Part shown: positions 1 to 9,652 of the stretch, in pieces
Position numbering within the stretch: the stretch's first letter is position 1
How the letters are laid out: each line of letters opens with the position of its first letter
Assembly: GCF_009768885.1 (NCBI RefSeq)
Contig: NZ_WSQA01000010.1
Span: 1 to 64,000 of the forward strand
Direction: 5' to 3'
Source of the DNA: Sphingobacterium humi
GTDB lineage: Bacteria > Bacteroidota > Bacteroidia > Sphingobacteriales > Sphingobacteriaceae
DNA: 64,000 nucleotides
Notes under the pieces: model-generated
Seen by the model: only the letters and a program-made list of their open reading frames with translations
Database searches by the model: none
Told to the model about the DNA's origin: nothing
Position numbers and translations under genes: made by a program

Positions 1-69
1 AAGGATCTTTAGGCTATCACTATGAACAGCTTGTCCTCCTGTTTTACGTTTCTTCTCCGGATTTCTCAT
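1..69 (-). CDS. Partial ORF, possibly N-terminus of an IS3-type OrfA transposase
   Basis: An open frame of 23 codons begins with ATG at 69 and runs off the left edge. It starts MRNPEKKRKTGG and continues with a Ser-Asp-x-Leu-Lys stretch resembling the start of helix-turn-helix OrfA proteins of IS3-type elements. It begins about 58 bp inside a sequence that looks like an IS terminus, which is the usual IS3 spacing. Only 23 residues are visible, so the family call is inference; it could be an unrelated gene. Confidence 0.35.
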   Translation of the reverse strand, partial: MRNPEKKRKTGGQAVHSDSLKIL

Positions 70-127
70 AACTATTAAAGTTAATTCTTAATGTCCGCTT
101 TTTGTAAACCATTTTTAGGAATGGACA
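1..127 (-). mobile_element. Possible left end of an IS3-like insertion sequence (truncated by window)
   Basis: Read on the minus strand, the segment starting at 127 begins TGTCCATTCC, has a non-coding stretch with an AAAATGG/ACAAAAAGC block, and reaches an ATG at 69. A TG-starting terminus with orfA about 60 bp inside is typical of IS3 elements. The other end, the rest of the transposase and any target duplication lie outside the window, so this is tentative. Confidence 0.3.
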
Positions 128-480
128 AGGTGTTGTTTTTGAGTTGCTATCGTGCTGTCGTCGGGTTATCGGTTTGTTATCGCATTGTCATCGTATTGTC
201 ATGGTGAGGGGGGGTAAAATGTTTGCAAAATTTATTGGAAGGTGATGACATGATGTGGCCTTGCGTGTTAAGCTATGCTTTTAAACTATGGCACGCTTTG
301 CTAGTAAACTGTGGCACGCTATGTACTGCGTTGCGGCAAGTATTGTCATCGTGGTTCGACTCCGCTCACCATGACAAAACTATGACAATACTGTGCCATA
401 CTTGTCTACTTCCCCCTCCTCAAAAAATAGTTTACTTTTTTACTAAGGTTTTTTCATCTCGTTCGTATTACACCTAGAAA
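128..480. repeat. Non-coding repeat region, locus 1 of a dispersed family
   Basis: No credible gene. 140-205 has an imperfect ~10-bp periodicity built on TATCG/TTGTCATCG. 221-252 is identical over 32 bp to 30241-30272, and the similarity continues with divergence to about 345. A 13-bp inverted pair (TTGTCATGGTGAG near 196-208, CTCACCATGACAA near 365-377) makes the region palindromic. The GGTTCGACTCCGCTCACC motif at about 352-371 recurs near 30390-30415 (inverted) and at about 57333-57350. The open frame at 223-477 crosses all of these and is not a gene. Confidence 0.75.
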
Positions 481-493
481 CCAACATTAATCA

Positions 494-1687
494 ATGGATA
501 GAAGCGCTGAAATAGCAACCTTAATACGAAAGAAAATCGAGGGCACCTTGACTGCCCAGGAGGCTATCTTGCTGCAAGATTGGCTATCCGAGAGCCAGCA
601 ACATGCCGATTTCCTAAAGCAGGCCAGCCATGAAGACCTGGTTTGGGAGGATGTGAATGCCTGGCTCGTGCTGCGGGAAGGTGAGGCGCAAGACGCCTGG
701 ACGCAACGGCTGGAGCAAATCACCATGCAAAAGATTCAAGAAGGCCGTCAGCAGCATGGGCATAGCAAATGGCCGTTCTATCGGCGTCTCTTATCCTATG
801 CGGCGGTCCTGCTGCTGGTGGCATCCGTTTCCTTATTAATCTATAAAAATCAACATACAGATAAGCAGTATACGGAGATTGAAAACCTGGAACCGGGAAG
901 CAACAGAGCACAGATTACCCTGTCGGACGGGCGTGTGATTGAGTTGCGGGAAGATCAGGATGGCGTTGTCTTAGGGGAAGATCTGGTTTATGAAGATGGT
1001 ACCATGATCACCAGCTTAGACAATGAGGAGCCTGTTTTTGCCAGTATCGTTACTCCTCGGGGCGGACAATATCAAATTACGTTAATGGATGGCACCAAGG
1101 TATGGCTGAATGCAGCTTCCAAGTTGACCTATCCATCGCGCTTTGATCAGGGCGAGCGGAGGGTGGAATTGGAAGGGGAAGGCTATTTTGAAGTGGCCAA
1201 ACAGATGAAACAGGGTAAAAAAGTTCCTTTTATTATTAAAACCCCTACGCAGGAGGTGGAAGTATTGGGAACGGAGTTTAATATTAGCGCGTACAAAGAT
1301 AATGGCGAATCGGCCAAAACCACGCTCGTGGAAGGTTCGGTACAGGTGCATGCGCAGGGGGAAACTATGCTGTTGAAACCCGGCGAGCAAAGTGTGCAAA
1401 GTGCGAAAGGCTTGAACAAGAAGAAAGTGGATGTAAGTCCGTTTGTTGCTTGGAAAAATAATGAATTCGTCTTTTTTGAAACGGAATTGAAGGATGCTTT
1501 ATTGGTGCTGAGTCGCTGGTACGACTTTGATGTCGATTTAAAGCAGCCTATCCCTAGCACCCATCTTTATGGCAGCATCAGTCGCAAGGAAAGCTTAAGT
1601 GAAGTTTTGGAGATTTTAAAAAGCAGCGGCTTGAAGTTTAGAATAGAAAACCTAAAAAATAAAAACAGACTGATAATATTACCTTAA
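494..1687 (+). CDS. FecR-family anti-sigma factor
   Basis: 397 aa inner-membrane transducer. An N-terminal cytoplasmic sigma-binding region (about 1-85) is followed by one membrane helix (about 99-117), a periplasmic FecR domain (about 185-280, with TPRGGQYQITLMDGTKVWLNA) and a C-terminal DUF4974-type domain (about 325-397). The family senses a substrate-loaded TonB receptor through its STN domain and releases an ECF sigma factor. The next gene is an STN-bearing SusC, as expected. The cognate sigma gene normally lies directly upstream; here that position holds repeats and a possible IS end. The nearest ECF sigma gene is 9.3 kb downstream at 10965. Confidence 0.93.
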   Translation: MDRSAEIATLIRKKIEGTLTAQEAILLQDWLSESQQHADFLKQASHEDLVWEDVNAWLVLREGEAQDAWTQRLEQITMQKIQEGRQQHGHSKWPFYRRLLSYAAVLLLVASVSLLIYKNQHTDKQYTEIENLEPGSNRAQITLSDGRVIELREDQDGVVLGEDLVYEDGTMITSLDNEEPVFASIVTPRGGQYQITLMDGTKVWLNAASKLTYPSRFDQGERRVELEGEGYFEVAKQMKQGKKVPFIIKTPTQEVEVLGTEFNISAYKDNGESAKTTLVEGSVQVHAQGETMLLKPGEQSVQSAKGLNKKKVDVSPFVAWKNNEFVFFETELKDALLVLSRWYDFDVDLKQPIPSTHLYGSISRKESLSEVLEILKSSGLKFRIENLKNKNRLIILP

Positions 1688-1743
1688 ACTAAAATGAAAT
1701 TATATGCGGAAACCATAACCTAACGAAAGGACGAAAACAAAAA

Positions 1744-1767
1744 CGGACAGTGCGGTAACACTGCCCG
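1744..1767 (+). promoter_or_regulatory. Stem-loop between fecR and susC
   Basis: CGG-A-CAGTG pairs with CACTG-C-CCG around a six-base loop: eight pairs with one A/C mismatch. There is no T-run, so it is more likely an mRNA processing or stability element than an intrinsic terminator. The 183-bp gap it sits in separates the anti-sigma gene from its receptor and probably also holds the susC promoter, which I could not identify. Confidence 0.35.
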
Positions 1768-1870
1768 AAACAGTTTAAATGTCCATCACAATTAAATCAT
1801 CTCTAGGGTAGAGCGTGAAATTATTTTAATTATCTGATAAATTATAATATGATCTAAACTGCACAAATAT

Positions 1871-4800
1871 ATGACTTTAACTACAAAACCTGATAATCTC
1901 CATGGGTTTTTAACAAACCGTTTTGTTCGGATTATGAAATTAATTATTCTACTTATTCTGCTGAATATCACAACCGTACTTGCGGATGGATTTGCGCAGA
2001 AAGTAACGTTGAAAGCGACTAACATCTCCTTGGTTGAGGCGATGAAAAGCATTCAAAAGCAGAGTGGTTTTCGCTTCTTTTTGAATGGTCGCCAATTGGC
2101 CAATATCAAGGTCGATGCGAACATCCAGGCGATGGAAATCGACCATGCCATGGACCTGCTGCTCGAAGGTAAGCCGGCACGTTGGATTCTAGAAAACGGC
2201 ACCATTATTATTAAGCCGCAAGCCATAAGAACAACGCATGCTGCGGTTCGGGTGGCGCCAAGGGAAGTGCAAGCAAGCCTGCCTATTGTTGAACAAACAC
2301 CCATTACAGGTACCGTTACGGATGCCTTTGATGATGCCCCTTTAAACGCCGTGAGCGTGATGATTAAAGGAGATTTGCGTGGTAGTAAAACCGATGCCAA
2401 CGGGGTGTATGAAATTAGGGCCAATGAGGGTGATACCTTGGTATTCTCATCCATTGGTTATGCGACGCAGAAAGTGGCGGTAGGCAAGGTGAAAATCATC
2501 AATATCCGTTTATCCAAAGATACCGAAACATTGGATGAAACGGTTGTTGTAGCCTTCGGTCGGCAGACCAAAGAAAGTGTGGTTTCTTCAATCACGACCG
2601 TGAATGTTAAAGACCTACGCTCGCCATCGAGCAATTTAACAACGGCTTTGGCCGGGCGAATGGCCGGATTGGTGGCTTACCAATCTACAGGTGCACCGGG
2701 CGAAGAAGATGCGCAGTTCTTTATTCGTAGTGTAACATCCTTTGGAAGTGGATTGGCTTCGCCTCTTATATTGATTGATAATATTGAAGTAACCTCTCGG
2801 GATTTAGCGCGTTTAAATCCAGATGATATCGCTAGCTTCTCCATCTTAAAAGATGCCTCGGCAACAGCCTTGTATGGTGCCCGTGGAGCCAACGGTGTGG
2901 TGCTTGTGACCACTAAAGAAGGGGAGAAGGGGAAAGTAAAAGTATCTTTCCGGACGGAGACTTCCATGTCTACACCGACAACTAAAGTTGATGTGGCCGA
3001 CCCGATTAGCTTTATGGAATATTCGAATATTGCCAGCTTGACCCGTCATGATTTATTGACTTACCCGCAAGGGAAGATTGAAGCTACGAGAGACCCGAAC
3101 CGTAATCCTTATGTGTACCCGGCGGTGGATTGGAAAGATATGTTGACACAGGATTATTCCATGAACTACCGGGCGAATATCAACCTGACCGGTGGTGGAA
3201 ATGCAGCCACCTATTACCTGGCAGGTTCCTTTTCACAAGACAATGGTATTTTGAAGGTGGATAATGTGAACCCTTTCAACACCAATATTAACCTGAAGAA
3301 ATACACGATCCGTTCCAACGTTAATCTTAATTTAACGAAATCGCTAGAAGCAAAGGTGCGTTTAAGTGCCAATTTTGACGATTACTCCGGCCCAATCGGC
3401 GAGTCTGGAAGCGGGGGAGCCTATACTTATGGTAAAACATTATTGGCCAATCCGGTTTTATTCCCGGCTTACTATCAGGCCGATCGTGCCAACCAATATG
3501 TAGATCGTATTCTGTTCGGTAATTATAGCGATAGTGAATACGGAGATGGATCACCTAAATACCTGAATCCCTATGCTGATATTATGCGAGGCTATGAGGA
3601 TGTTCGGAATAGCACCTTATTATCCCAATTGGAATTACACCAAGATTTGGGGATGCTAAGCCAAGGCTTAAAAGCACGCTTTATCGGAAGTATTACCCGT
3701 TATTCCGGTTTTAATATTCAGCGCAGCTATAAACCATTCTATTACCAATACATTAAAGGAACCTATAATCCGAATGAGGCCAGCTATCCGTATGAGCTTT
3801 CTGTGCTAAATCCAGAAGGTGGCTATGATTATATTGATTATACCGCGGGGAGTAAATTTGTGGAAGCACGTTTCTATGCAGAGGGAGCCTTATTATACAA
3901 CCGTAAATTTGATGGTAAACATGATGTGGGCGGTTTATTGGTCGGTTCGGTAAAAGAAAGCATGGATGGAAGTCCTTTAAATTTGGATTCTTCCTTGCCG
4001 TCTCGAAATGTGGCACTTGCCGGACGTTTTACTTATGGGCTTTCGCAGAAATACTTTGCTGAATTTAACTTTGGTATCAATGGATCCGAGCGCTTCGACC
4101 CACGCTTCCGTTGGGGATTCTTCCCATCTATTGGTGCAGGTTGGCAAGTCTCTGATGAGCCATTTTGGGAGGGTATTCGCACTTATGTCCCTAAATTCAA
4201 AATCCGCGGAACTTACGGCTTAGTGGGAAATGACGTTATCGTTTCGGAGTGGGACCGTTTCTTCTTTACCTCGAATATCAACTTAAACGGACCTAATGCC
4301 GGATATTTTGGAAATGACCCTACACAGACTTTTAGTCGACCTACGATTCAAACCTATCGATATGCCAACCCGAATATTACTTGGGAGGTATCTTATAAAA
4401 CCAACTTAGCTGTTGAGTTAGGCCTATTGAATAATGACCTATCTATTATTGCTGAGGTATATCATGAAAACCGCACCAATATCGTTCAGGTACGTCAAGA
4501 TATTTCCTCTATCGTCGGTTTAACCACAGAAGTTAAAACCAATTATGGCGAGGCCATTGGTAAAGGGATTGATTTGACCTTGAACTATAATAAGGCTTTT
4601 GGAAATACCATGTGGTATATCCTTCGTGGTAATTTCACTTATGGTACGGCGAAGATTTCGGTATACGACGAATTGGATTACTCGGGTATTGCCCCTTGGA
4701 AATCGGTGGTCGGCCAGAAAGTAGGCCAATCACGCGGCTATGTGGCGGAGCGTCTATTTATTGATGATAATGAAGTGAAAAACTCACCGATTCAACAAGT

Positions 4801-5413
4801 GCATGCGAGTGGAGGCGATTACCAAGCCGGTGATATCAAGTATCGGGATATCAATGGCGATGGGGTCATCAACTCCTTCGATATTGTGCCGATGGGCTAT
4901 CCGGAGAACCCGGAAATTCAATTCGGTTTGGGCGCTTCCTTTGGTTATAAAAACTTTGATATCTCAGCCTTCGTGCAAGGGGAATCCAACTATTCATTCT
5001 TCATGAATGCAGCAGCAATGGCGCCTTTTGTGGAAGTGACTACCGATGGTAAAAAAGGAAACCGGGCGATGTTAAACTTTATTTCGGAAAGCTTATGGAC
5101 CGAAACCAATAGAGACTTGTATGCCAAATGGCCACGCTTATCTCCGGATGTTGCGGGTGCTGCGGTAGGGAACAATAATAATTTTGTGCGCAGTAATTAT
5201 TGGATGCGTACTGCCGGTTATATCCGTTTGAAATCGGTAGAAATGGGTTATAAAATCAAGGATTTCAAGGGAATATCGCCTCGCGTTTATGCCAGTGGTA
5301 CGAACCTGTTTACCCTTTCTGACTTTAAGCTATGGGATCCGGAAATGCGTGGAAATGGCTTAGCCTATCCGTTGCAACGGGTGTTCAATGTTGGTGTTCA
5401 AGTTAATTTTTAA
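1871..5413 (+). CDS. SusC/RagA-family TonB-linked outer-membrane transporter with STN domain
   Basis: 1180 aa. Signal sequence with an extended n-region (hydrophobic core about 23-40), then a secretin/TonB short N-terminal (STN) domain at about 45-115, a carboxypeptidase-regulatory-like beta-sandwich at about 145-225 (ITGTVTDAFDDAPLNAVSV), a plug domain at about 230-350 containing the SusC signature DASATALYGARGANGVV, and a 22-strand-type barrel ending in FNVGVQVNF. It imports an oligomeric nutrient with its SusD partner. The STN domain fits signalling to the upstream FecR. An internal ATG at 1934 (Met22) would give a shorter signal peptide; long n-regions are common in this group, so the upstream start is kept. 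Confidence 0.96.
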   Translation: MTLTTKPDNLHGFLTNRFVRIMKLIILLILLNITTVLADGFAQKVTLKATNISLVEAMKSIQKQSGFRFFLNGRQLANIKVDANIQAMEIDHAMDLLLEGKPARWILENGTIIIKPQAIRTTHAAVRVAPREVQASLPIVEQTPITGTVTDAFDDAPLNAVSVMIKGDLRGSKTDANGVYEIRANEGDTLVFSSIGYATQKVAVGKVKIINIRLSKDTETLDETVVVAFGRQTKESVVSSITTVNVKDLRSPSSNLTTALAGRMAGLVAYQSTGAPGEEDAQFFIRSVTSFGSGLASPLILIDNIEVTSRDLARLNPDDIASFSILKDASATALYGARGANGVVLVTTKEGEKGKVKVSFRTETSMSTPTTKVDVADPISFMEYSNIASLTRHDLLTYPQGKIEATRDPNRNPYVYPAVDWKDMLTQDYSMNYRANINLTGGGNAATYYLAGSFSQDNGILKVDNVNPFNTNINLKKYTIRSNVNLNLTKSLEAKVRLSANFDDYSGPIGESGSGGAYTYGKTLLANPVLFPAYYQADRANQYVDRILFGNYSDSEYGDGSPKYLNPYADIMRGYEDVRNSTLLSQLELHQDLGMLSQGLKARFIGSITRYSGFNIQRSYKPFYYQYIKGTYNPNEASYPYELSVLNPEGGYDYIDYTAGSKFVEARFYAEGALLYNRKFDGKHDVGGLLVGSVKESMDGSPLNLDSSLPSRNVALAGRFTYGLSQKYFAEFNFGINGSERFDPRFRWGFFPSIGAGWQVSDEPFWEGIRTYVPKFKIRGTYGLVGNDVIVSEWDRFFFTSNINLNGPNAGYFGNDPTQTFSRPTIQTYRYANPNITWEVSYKTNLAVELGLLNNDLSIIAEVYHENRTNIVQVRQDISSIVGLTTEVKTNYGEAIGKGIDLTLNYNKAFGNTMWYILRGNFTYGTAKISVYDELDYSGIAPWKSVVGQKVGQSRGYVAERLFIDDNEVKNSPIQQVHASGGDYQAGDIKYRDINGDGVINSFDIVPMGYPENPEIQFGLGASFGYKNFDISAFVQGESNYSFFMNAAAMAPFVEVTTDGKKGNRAMLNFISESLWTETNRDLYAKWPRLSPDVAGAAVGNNNNFVRSNYWMRTAGYIRLKSVEMGYKIKDFKGISPRVYASGTNLFTLSDFKLWDPEMRGNGLAYPLQRVFNVGVQVNF

Positions 5414-5439
5414 AGACCTCATTATTAAATGATATACAG

Positions 5440-7455
5440 ATGAAAAATATACCCTATTTAGTAACTGCTTTCTTTCTGTTGTTGCTCACGGGCTGTAACA
5501 AGTTTTTGGATGTTTTGCCCGATGATAAACCGGTATTGGAGGATGCTTTTAAGGATAAATATAATGCCGAAAAGTATTTATTTACTTGCTATGGCAGTCT
5601 TCCGAATTTCGTGTCACCAACGAATACGCTGGGGATATCCGGTGGAGGTGATATTATCTATTCCGAAAAAAATACAGGAGGAGGATTTGGCGGAGGTCTT
5701 CCGGCTCCGCAATTGGCCTTTTTGAAGGGAAACAATGTTTCGAATCCGTATGCTAACTTCTGGGACGGAGCGAATGGTGCAAGTGAAAATATTTGGGCTG
5801 GAATTCGCCATTGTAATGTGTTTTTGGAGCATATTAAGGTGGAAGATGGTGGACCTCGGGATTTGGATGAATCCTTACGCGAGCAATGGATTGCGGAGGT
5901 GAAAACCATTAAAGCTTACCTGCATTTTTATTTACTGCAATTGTATGGGCCTATTCCTATTGTAGATAAAGTGATTCCAATTTCTGCGAAAGGCGATGAA
6001 GTTGATCTATACCGTGAACCGGTTGATAAGGTGGTGGATTATATCGTGAATACCTTGGATGAAGCCATCGCAACGCTGCCGAATAAGAATGAATTGGATG
6101 TGGTGAGTGAATATGGCCGTTTTACAAAATCAATTGCCAAAGCGATTAAGGCCAAGACCTTGGTGTTGGCAGCAAGCCCTTTGTTTAATAATAATAACTA
6201 TTATAAAGGGTTTAAAGACAATCGTGGTACCGAGCTTTTTCCACAGGGGGATAGCCAGGCACGTTGGGATCGCGCAGTGCAGGCTTGTGATGAAGCTGTT
6301 CGTTCTGCAGAATCAGATGGTGCCATTATTCTGATTAGTACAGATGGCGGTAATAATGCCATTCGGGGCATAAACAGTACGAATATCAACGATACCACCA
6401 AAGCCATGGTCAGCATGCGTCAAGCTGTGACGGAGCCTTGGAACCTGGAACAAATCTGGTCCACGAATGAAAGTACCACCGTTTTGCAACGCTGGAGTAC
6501 CATGTTGAGTAATGACGAATGGTTTAACTTGGCGGGTTCCGGCGGTTCAGATATTGGGCAGCGCCAGTCGCCAACCATCAACTTTGTCGAGCTTTTCTAT
6601 TCGGCCAATGGGGTGCCTATTGAAGAAGATGCCGATTGGGAAACCAACGGCTGGTATCAAAACCGCTATAATACGCAATTACCCGATGCGGAGCATAGCA
6701 AATACTTTGTGAAAAAAGGACAGGAAACAGCCATTCTCCATATGCACCGTTCCTTACGGTTCTATGCTTCTGTAGGTTTTGACGGTGGTATTTGGGAAGG
6801 ACGGGAGAAGTCTTTAGCAGATGCTTCATTCCCGAATATGATGCGTTATTTTGGTAGTGGTTTCAAACATGGTGAATCTTATGGTGGTTATCCTTTTGCG
6901 GGTTACCTAGCCAAGAAATTAAGCCATTTAAGAACAACCTATACTGAAACTCGGATTACCCTGATTAGTCAGCCTTATTCCTTTCCTATAATTCGTTTGG
7001 CCGATTTACACCTCTTATTAGCGGAATCGTTAAATGAAGCCGGAGGCCCTGGAAAAACGGACTCGCAGGGGCATAATGCCGTTTACTACCTGGATCAGAT
7101 TCGCAAACGTGCAGGAATGGAAGGGGTAGTTGAAAGTTGGCAAAAATATGCGCAATCTAAATTTAAAACCAAGCCGAACAGCATAAACGGGTTACGCGAT
7201 ATTATTCGTAGAGAACGGATTAACGAACTGGCTTTTGAGGGGCATTTTTATTACGATGTGCGCCGCTGGTTAATGGCAGAAAGTATGTTTAATCAGCCTA
7301 TTCTGGGTTGGAACCAATACGGCGAGAATAAGAAGGACTTTTATAACATCCGGGTGCTTTTGCAGCCTCGTTTTTCCATGAAAGATTACTTAATGCCGAT
7401 CCGTACAAACACCTTATTGCAGAACGGTAATCTGGTTCAAAATCCGGGTTGGTAA
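5440..7455 (+). CDS. SusD/RagB-family surface nutrient-binding lipoprotein
   Basis: 671 aa. Lipobox LTGC with acylated Cys19, followed by the SusD-typical N-terminus (NKFLDVLPDDKP). Alpha-helical TPR-like regions follow, and a C-terminal part has the family hallmark RRERINELAFEGHFYYDVRRW. SusD proteins lid the barrel of their SusC partner and deliver ligand. It begins 26 bp after susC and is surely co-transcribed. The ligand cannot be read from the sequence: no glycoside hydrolase, sulfatase or peptidase is encoded alongside. Confidence 0.96.
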   Translation: MKNIPYLVTAFFLLLLTGCNKFLDVLPDDKPVLEDAFKDKYNAEKYLFTCYGSLPNFVSPTNTLGISGGGDIIYSEKNTGGGFGGGLPAPQLAFLKGNNVSNPYANFWDGANGASENIWAGIRHCNVFLEHIKVEDGGPRDLDESLREQWIAEVKTIKAYLHFYLLQLYGPIPIVDKVIPISAKGDEVDLYREPVDKVVDYIVNTLDEAIATLPNKNELDVVSEYGRFTKSIAKAIKAKTLVLAASPLFNNNNYYKGFKDNRGTELFPQGDSQARWDRAVQACDEAVRSAESDGAIILISTDGGNNAIRGINSTNINDTTKAMVSMRQAVTEPWNLEQIWSTNESTTVLQRWSTMLSNDEWFNLAGSGGSDIGQRQSPTINFVELFYSANGVPIEEDADWETNGWYQNRYNTQLPDAEHSKYFVKKGQETAILHMHRSLRFYASVGFDGGIWEGREKSLADASFPNMMRYFGSGFKHGESYGGYPFAGYLAKKLSHLRTTYTETRITLISQPYSFPIIRLADLHLLLAESLNEAGGPGKTDSQGHNAVYYLDQIRKRAGMEGVVESWQKYAQSKFKTKPNSINGLRDIIRRERINELAFEGHFYYDVRRWLMAESMFNQPILGWNQYGENKKDFYNIRVLLQPRFSMKDYLMPIRTNTLLQNGNLVQNPGW

Positions 7456-7461
7456 TATTAA

Positions 7462-8838
7462 ATGACCTTAAAAATGAAAGATATGAAAAGATATATGCGC
7501 AGCTTCCTAATTCTTTGTTGCAGCAGCTTACTCTTGTTGTCCTGCGGGGAAAAATACCTTGGGGTAGAGCAAGTGGGTATTGAAACGACGAAACCTGAAA
7601 AGCTAACTGTGGATCAGGTGATCTCTAAATCGGGGGCTTTAGAAATACATTTTACACTGCCTTCAGGCAATCCGAATATCGATCAGGTGGTAGCAACCTA
7701 CCTGAATAAGCGGGGCCAAAAGGTAGAGTTTAAGGTGTCTAGATATTCAAATGTTATTTTGGTGGAAGGTTTTGTCGGTACAGATGAAGCGACCGTAGAA
7801 TTGACCTGTGTAGATGTGGGTGGACATCAATCGGATGTAACCTTGGTGAAAGCCGCACCTTTGGCTTCGCCGGCAGAGCTGGCGATGCAGGCCATGAAGG
7901 TTGAACCCGCCTTCGGTGGGGTAAAAGTGTCTTGGGAAAATAAAAATGCCCAAGCTTTGGCTATTCACGTTCTGACCGAAGATGTGCTTCAAGTAGGGGT
8001 TGTTTCTTTTGTGGAAGATCCCCTCAAAACCATCTATAACAGAGACTCGGTGAATACCTTCGCTTATGTGCGTCAGTATCCTTCGTCTGAGCAACGCTTT
8101 GGCTTTGTGATTTCTGATAAATGGGGAAATAGAACAGATACCCTGGTGCAGACCTTAACGCCGTATAAGGAGGAAGAAATTGACTATAACCGGGTAAAAG
8201 CGGTATCCTATTTTAACCCGACCTATTTTGCGGGTAGCCGGGATTATGGAATTTATGGGGTGAATGCAGCAACCGGTATTCAGAATGATGCGAATGCGCA
8301 TGGTACAGCCTATGCACCACAAACCCTATTCAATAGTTCGACCACCGGCAACCAATACTACGGTTATAAATTCGTGAAGAACCTGGCGGATCCGAATCCG
8401 GCGAATCGCGAAATTGTAAACGATGTGTTCCTGACCTTCGACCTGAATATGGATGTTCGTCTGAGCCGCTATCTTCTTTTCCCAAGAACAGGATCGGCCT
8501 ATACCTATGGACGTTCCAGTCCGAAGCGTATCCGTATTTATGGAACCGATGATTCCAACAAAGATAGATGGGCGAAATTCCCGGAAGGCTGGGTGTTGAT
8601 TGGTGAGTATGTAGGTCCGGAGCCTGCGGTACCCGGTAGCTTGACCCAGGAAGAGATTGAATGGTTCAATAGCAAACAGGAATACTCCATTAGTGAAGAT
8701 AATGTGAATCCGGATGCTAACCCTACAGCCGTAATCCGGTATATGCGCCTTCATCTGATGGACTCTTATAATCGGAATGAAGCCTTCTATACGATTAACG
8801 AGTTCAGGATGTTTGGTGATATTCAAAAAACGTATTAA
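7462..8838 (+). CDS. Surface lipoprotein with DUF4959/DUF5126/DUF5000-like domains
   Basis: 458 aa, starting 6 bp after susD. The N-terminus has several possible Met starts (1, 5, 8) before a lipoprotein signal ending LLSC (Cys28). Two fibronectin-like beta-sandwich segments (about 30-130 and 140-240) precede a C-terminal discoidin/F5-8-type-C-like domain (about 250-455, with RIRIYGTDDSNKDRW and EFRMFGDI). This layout is known from proteins next to SusCD pairs and is usually read as an auxiliary surface glycan-binding protein. Domain names are by recognition and were not searched; the binding role is inferred. Confidence 0.8.
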   Translation: MTLKMKDMKRYMRSFLILCCSSLLLLSCGEKYLGVEQVGIETTKPEKLTVDQVISKSGALEIHFTLPSGNPNIDQVVATYLNKRGQKVEFKVSRYSNVILVEGFVGTDEATVELTCVDVGGHQSDVTLVKAAPLASPAELAMQAMKVEPAFGGVKVSWENKNAQALAIHVLTEDVLQVGVVSFVEDPLKTIYNRDSVNTFAYVRQYPSSEQRFGFVISDKWGNRTDTLVQTLTPYKEEEIDYNRVKAVSYFNPTYFAGSRDYGIYGVNAATGIQNDANAHGTAYAPQTLFNSSTTGNQYYGYKFVKNLADPNPANREIVNDVFLTFDLNMDVRLSRYLLFPRTGSAYTYGRSSPKRIRIYGTDDSNKDRWAKFPEGWVLIGEYVGPEPAVPGSLTQEEIEWFNSKQEYSISEDNVNPDANPTAVIRYMRLHLMDSYNRNEAFYTINEFRMFGDIQKTY

Positions 8839-8859
8839 TAGAAACCTGTTTTTAAAGAG

Positions 8860-9558
8860 ATGAATAGCATGAATAAATTATTATATATAGGCTTATTTTT
8901 CCTTTCCTTCTTGCAGCTGAGTTGTGAGGATTCTGGAGAAATGCTGGACAAATACTTAAAGGATGGGCCGATTACCTATGCAGGAAAAATAGAAAGCATG
9001 AATATACAATCTGGGTATTACCGGGTTCGGTTGAATGTTTATCCGGCAGCGGATGTGAATCGTTCGCATTGCATGATCAGTTGGAATATATCCACAGGGG
9101 TGAAGGATTCCGTTAAAATGGATTACGTAGCAGCAAATTATGATGAGAAAGCAGCTTGTTATTATACCCTAATTACGGTGCCTGAAATTGAAGGTAATTT
9201 ACTGTTGGAAGCTATAAATGTGGATAAGTTTGGCAATAAATCTTTGCTGACCAACGTTGGTGCTTTTATATACGGTAAAACTTATACTTCAACCTTACAG
9301 AATTCTTCCCTTAGTTTTTCGGCTAAGAAAGATGAAATCATCTTTGAAGATCGCGTAGGCTCGGTGGGCAACCTGGTTAGTTATGAACAGAACTCGGGTA
9401 AATTTACTGATGAGGTAATCGTACGTAGCAGCAGGTTTCCTTTAGTAGATGCGAAAAAGGGCGGAATTATCCGTACGAAAACCCGCTACCTGATGACAGC
9501 AACCGATATCGATACGCTGCTAACTGGTTCGTACCTGGAAACAAGAATACCTGAATAA
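8860..9558 (+). CDS. DUF4998-like surface lipoprotein
   Basis: 232 aa, 21 bp after the preceding lipoprotein gene and last of the SusCD operon. Lipobox QLSC with Cys22. The mature part is mostly beta with repeated fibronectin-like features (YAGKIESMNIQSGYYRVRLN; ISWNISTGVKDSV), resembling DUF4998 proteins that accompany DUF5000 proteins in SusCD loci. It probably acts as a second surface binding protein. No catalytic motif is visible. Confidence 0.75.
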   Translation: MNSMNKLLYIGLFFLSFLQLSCEDSGEMLDKYLKDGPITYAGKIESMNIQSGYYRVRLNVYPAADVNRSHCMISWNISTGVKDSVKMDYVAANYDEKAACYYTLITVPEIEGNLLLEAINVDKFGNKSLLTNVGAFIYGKTYTSTLQNSSLSFSAKKDEIIFEDRVGSVGNLVSYEQNSGKFTDEVIVRSSRFPLVDAKKGGIIRTKTRYLMTATDIDTLLTGSYLETRIPE

Positions 9559-9584
9559 CGGTTGTAAACCGTAACTTATAAACC

Positions 9585-9631
9585 CTATGCATGAAGAACC
9601 CAATAATCCCAAACCCGTTCTTCATGCATAG
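9585..9631 (+). terminator. Perfect 15-bp inverted repeat after the SusCD operon
   Basis: CTATGCATGAAGAAC (9585-9599) and its exact complement (9617-9631) flank a 17-base loop, followed by TTTATTTAATT. The position, 26 bp after the last lipoprotein gene, suggests transcription termination or 3'-end stabilisation. The tail is T-rich but interrupted and the loop is long, so it may not be a strong Rho-independent terminator. Confidence 0.55.
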
Positions 9632-9652
9632 TTTATTTAATTATAGACAAGA

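Noticed and set aside
223..477. 84-aa plus-strand open frame near the left edge
   Set aside because: It lies wholly in repeat DNA with palindromic and tandem structure, has no homology-like features, and its diverged copy at 30228-30395 does not keep the frame.
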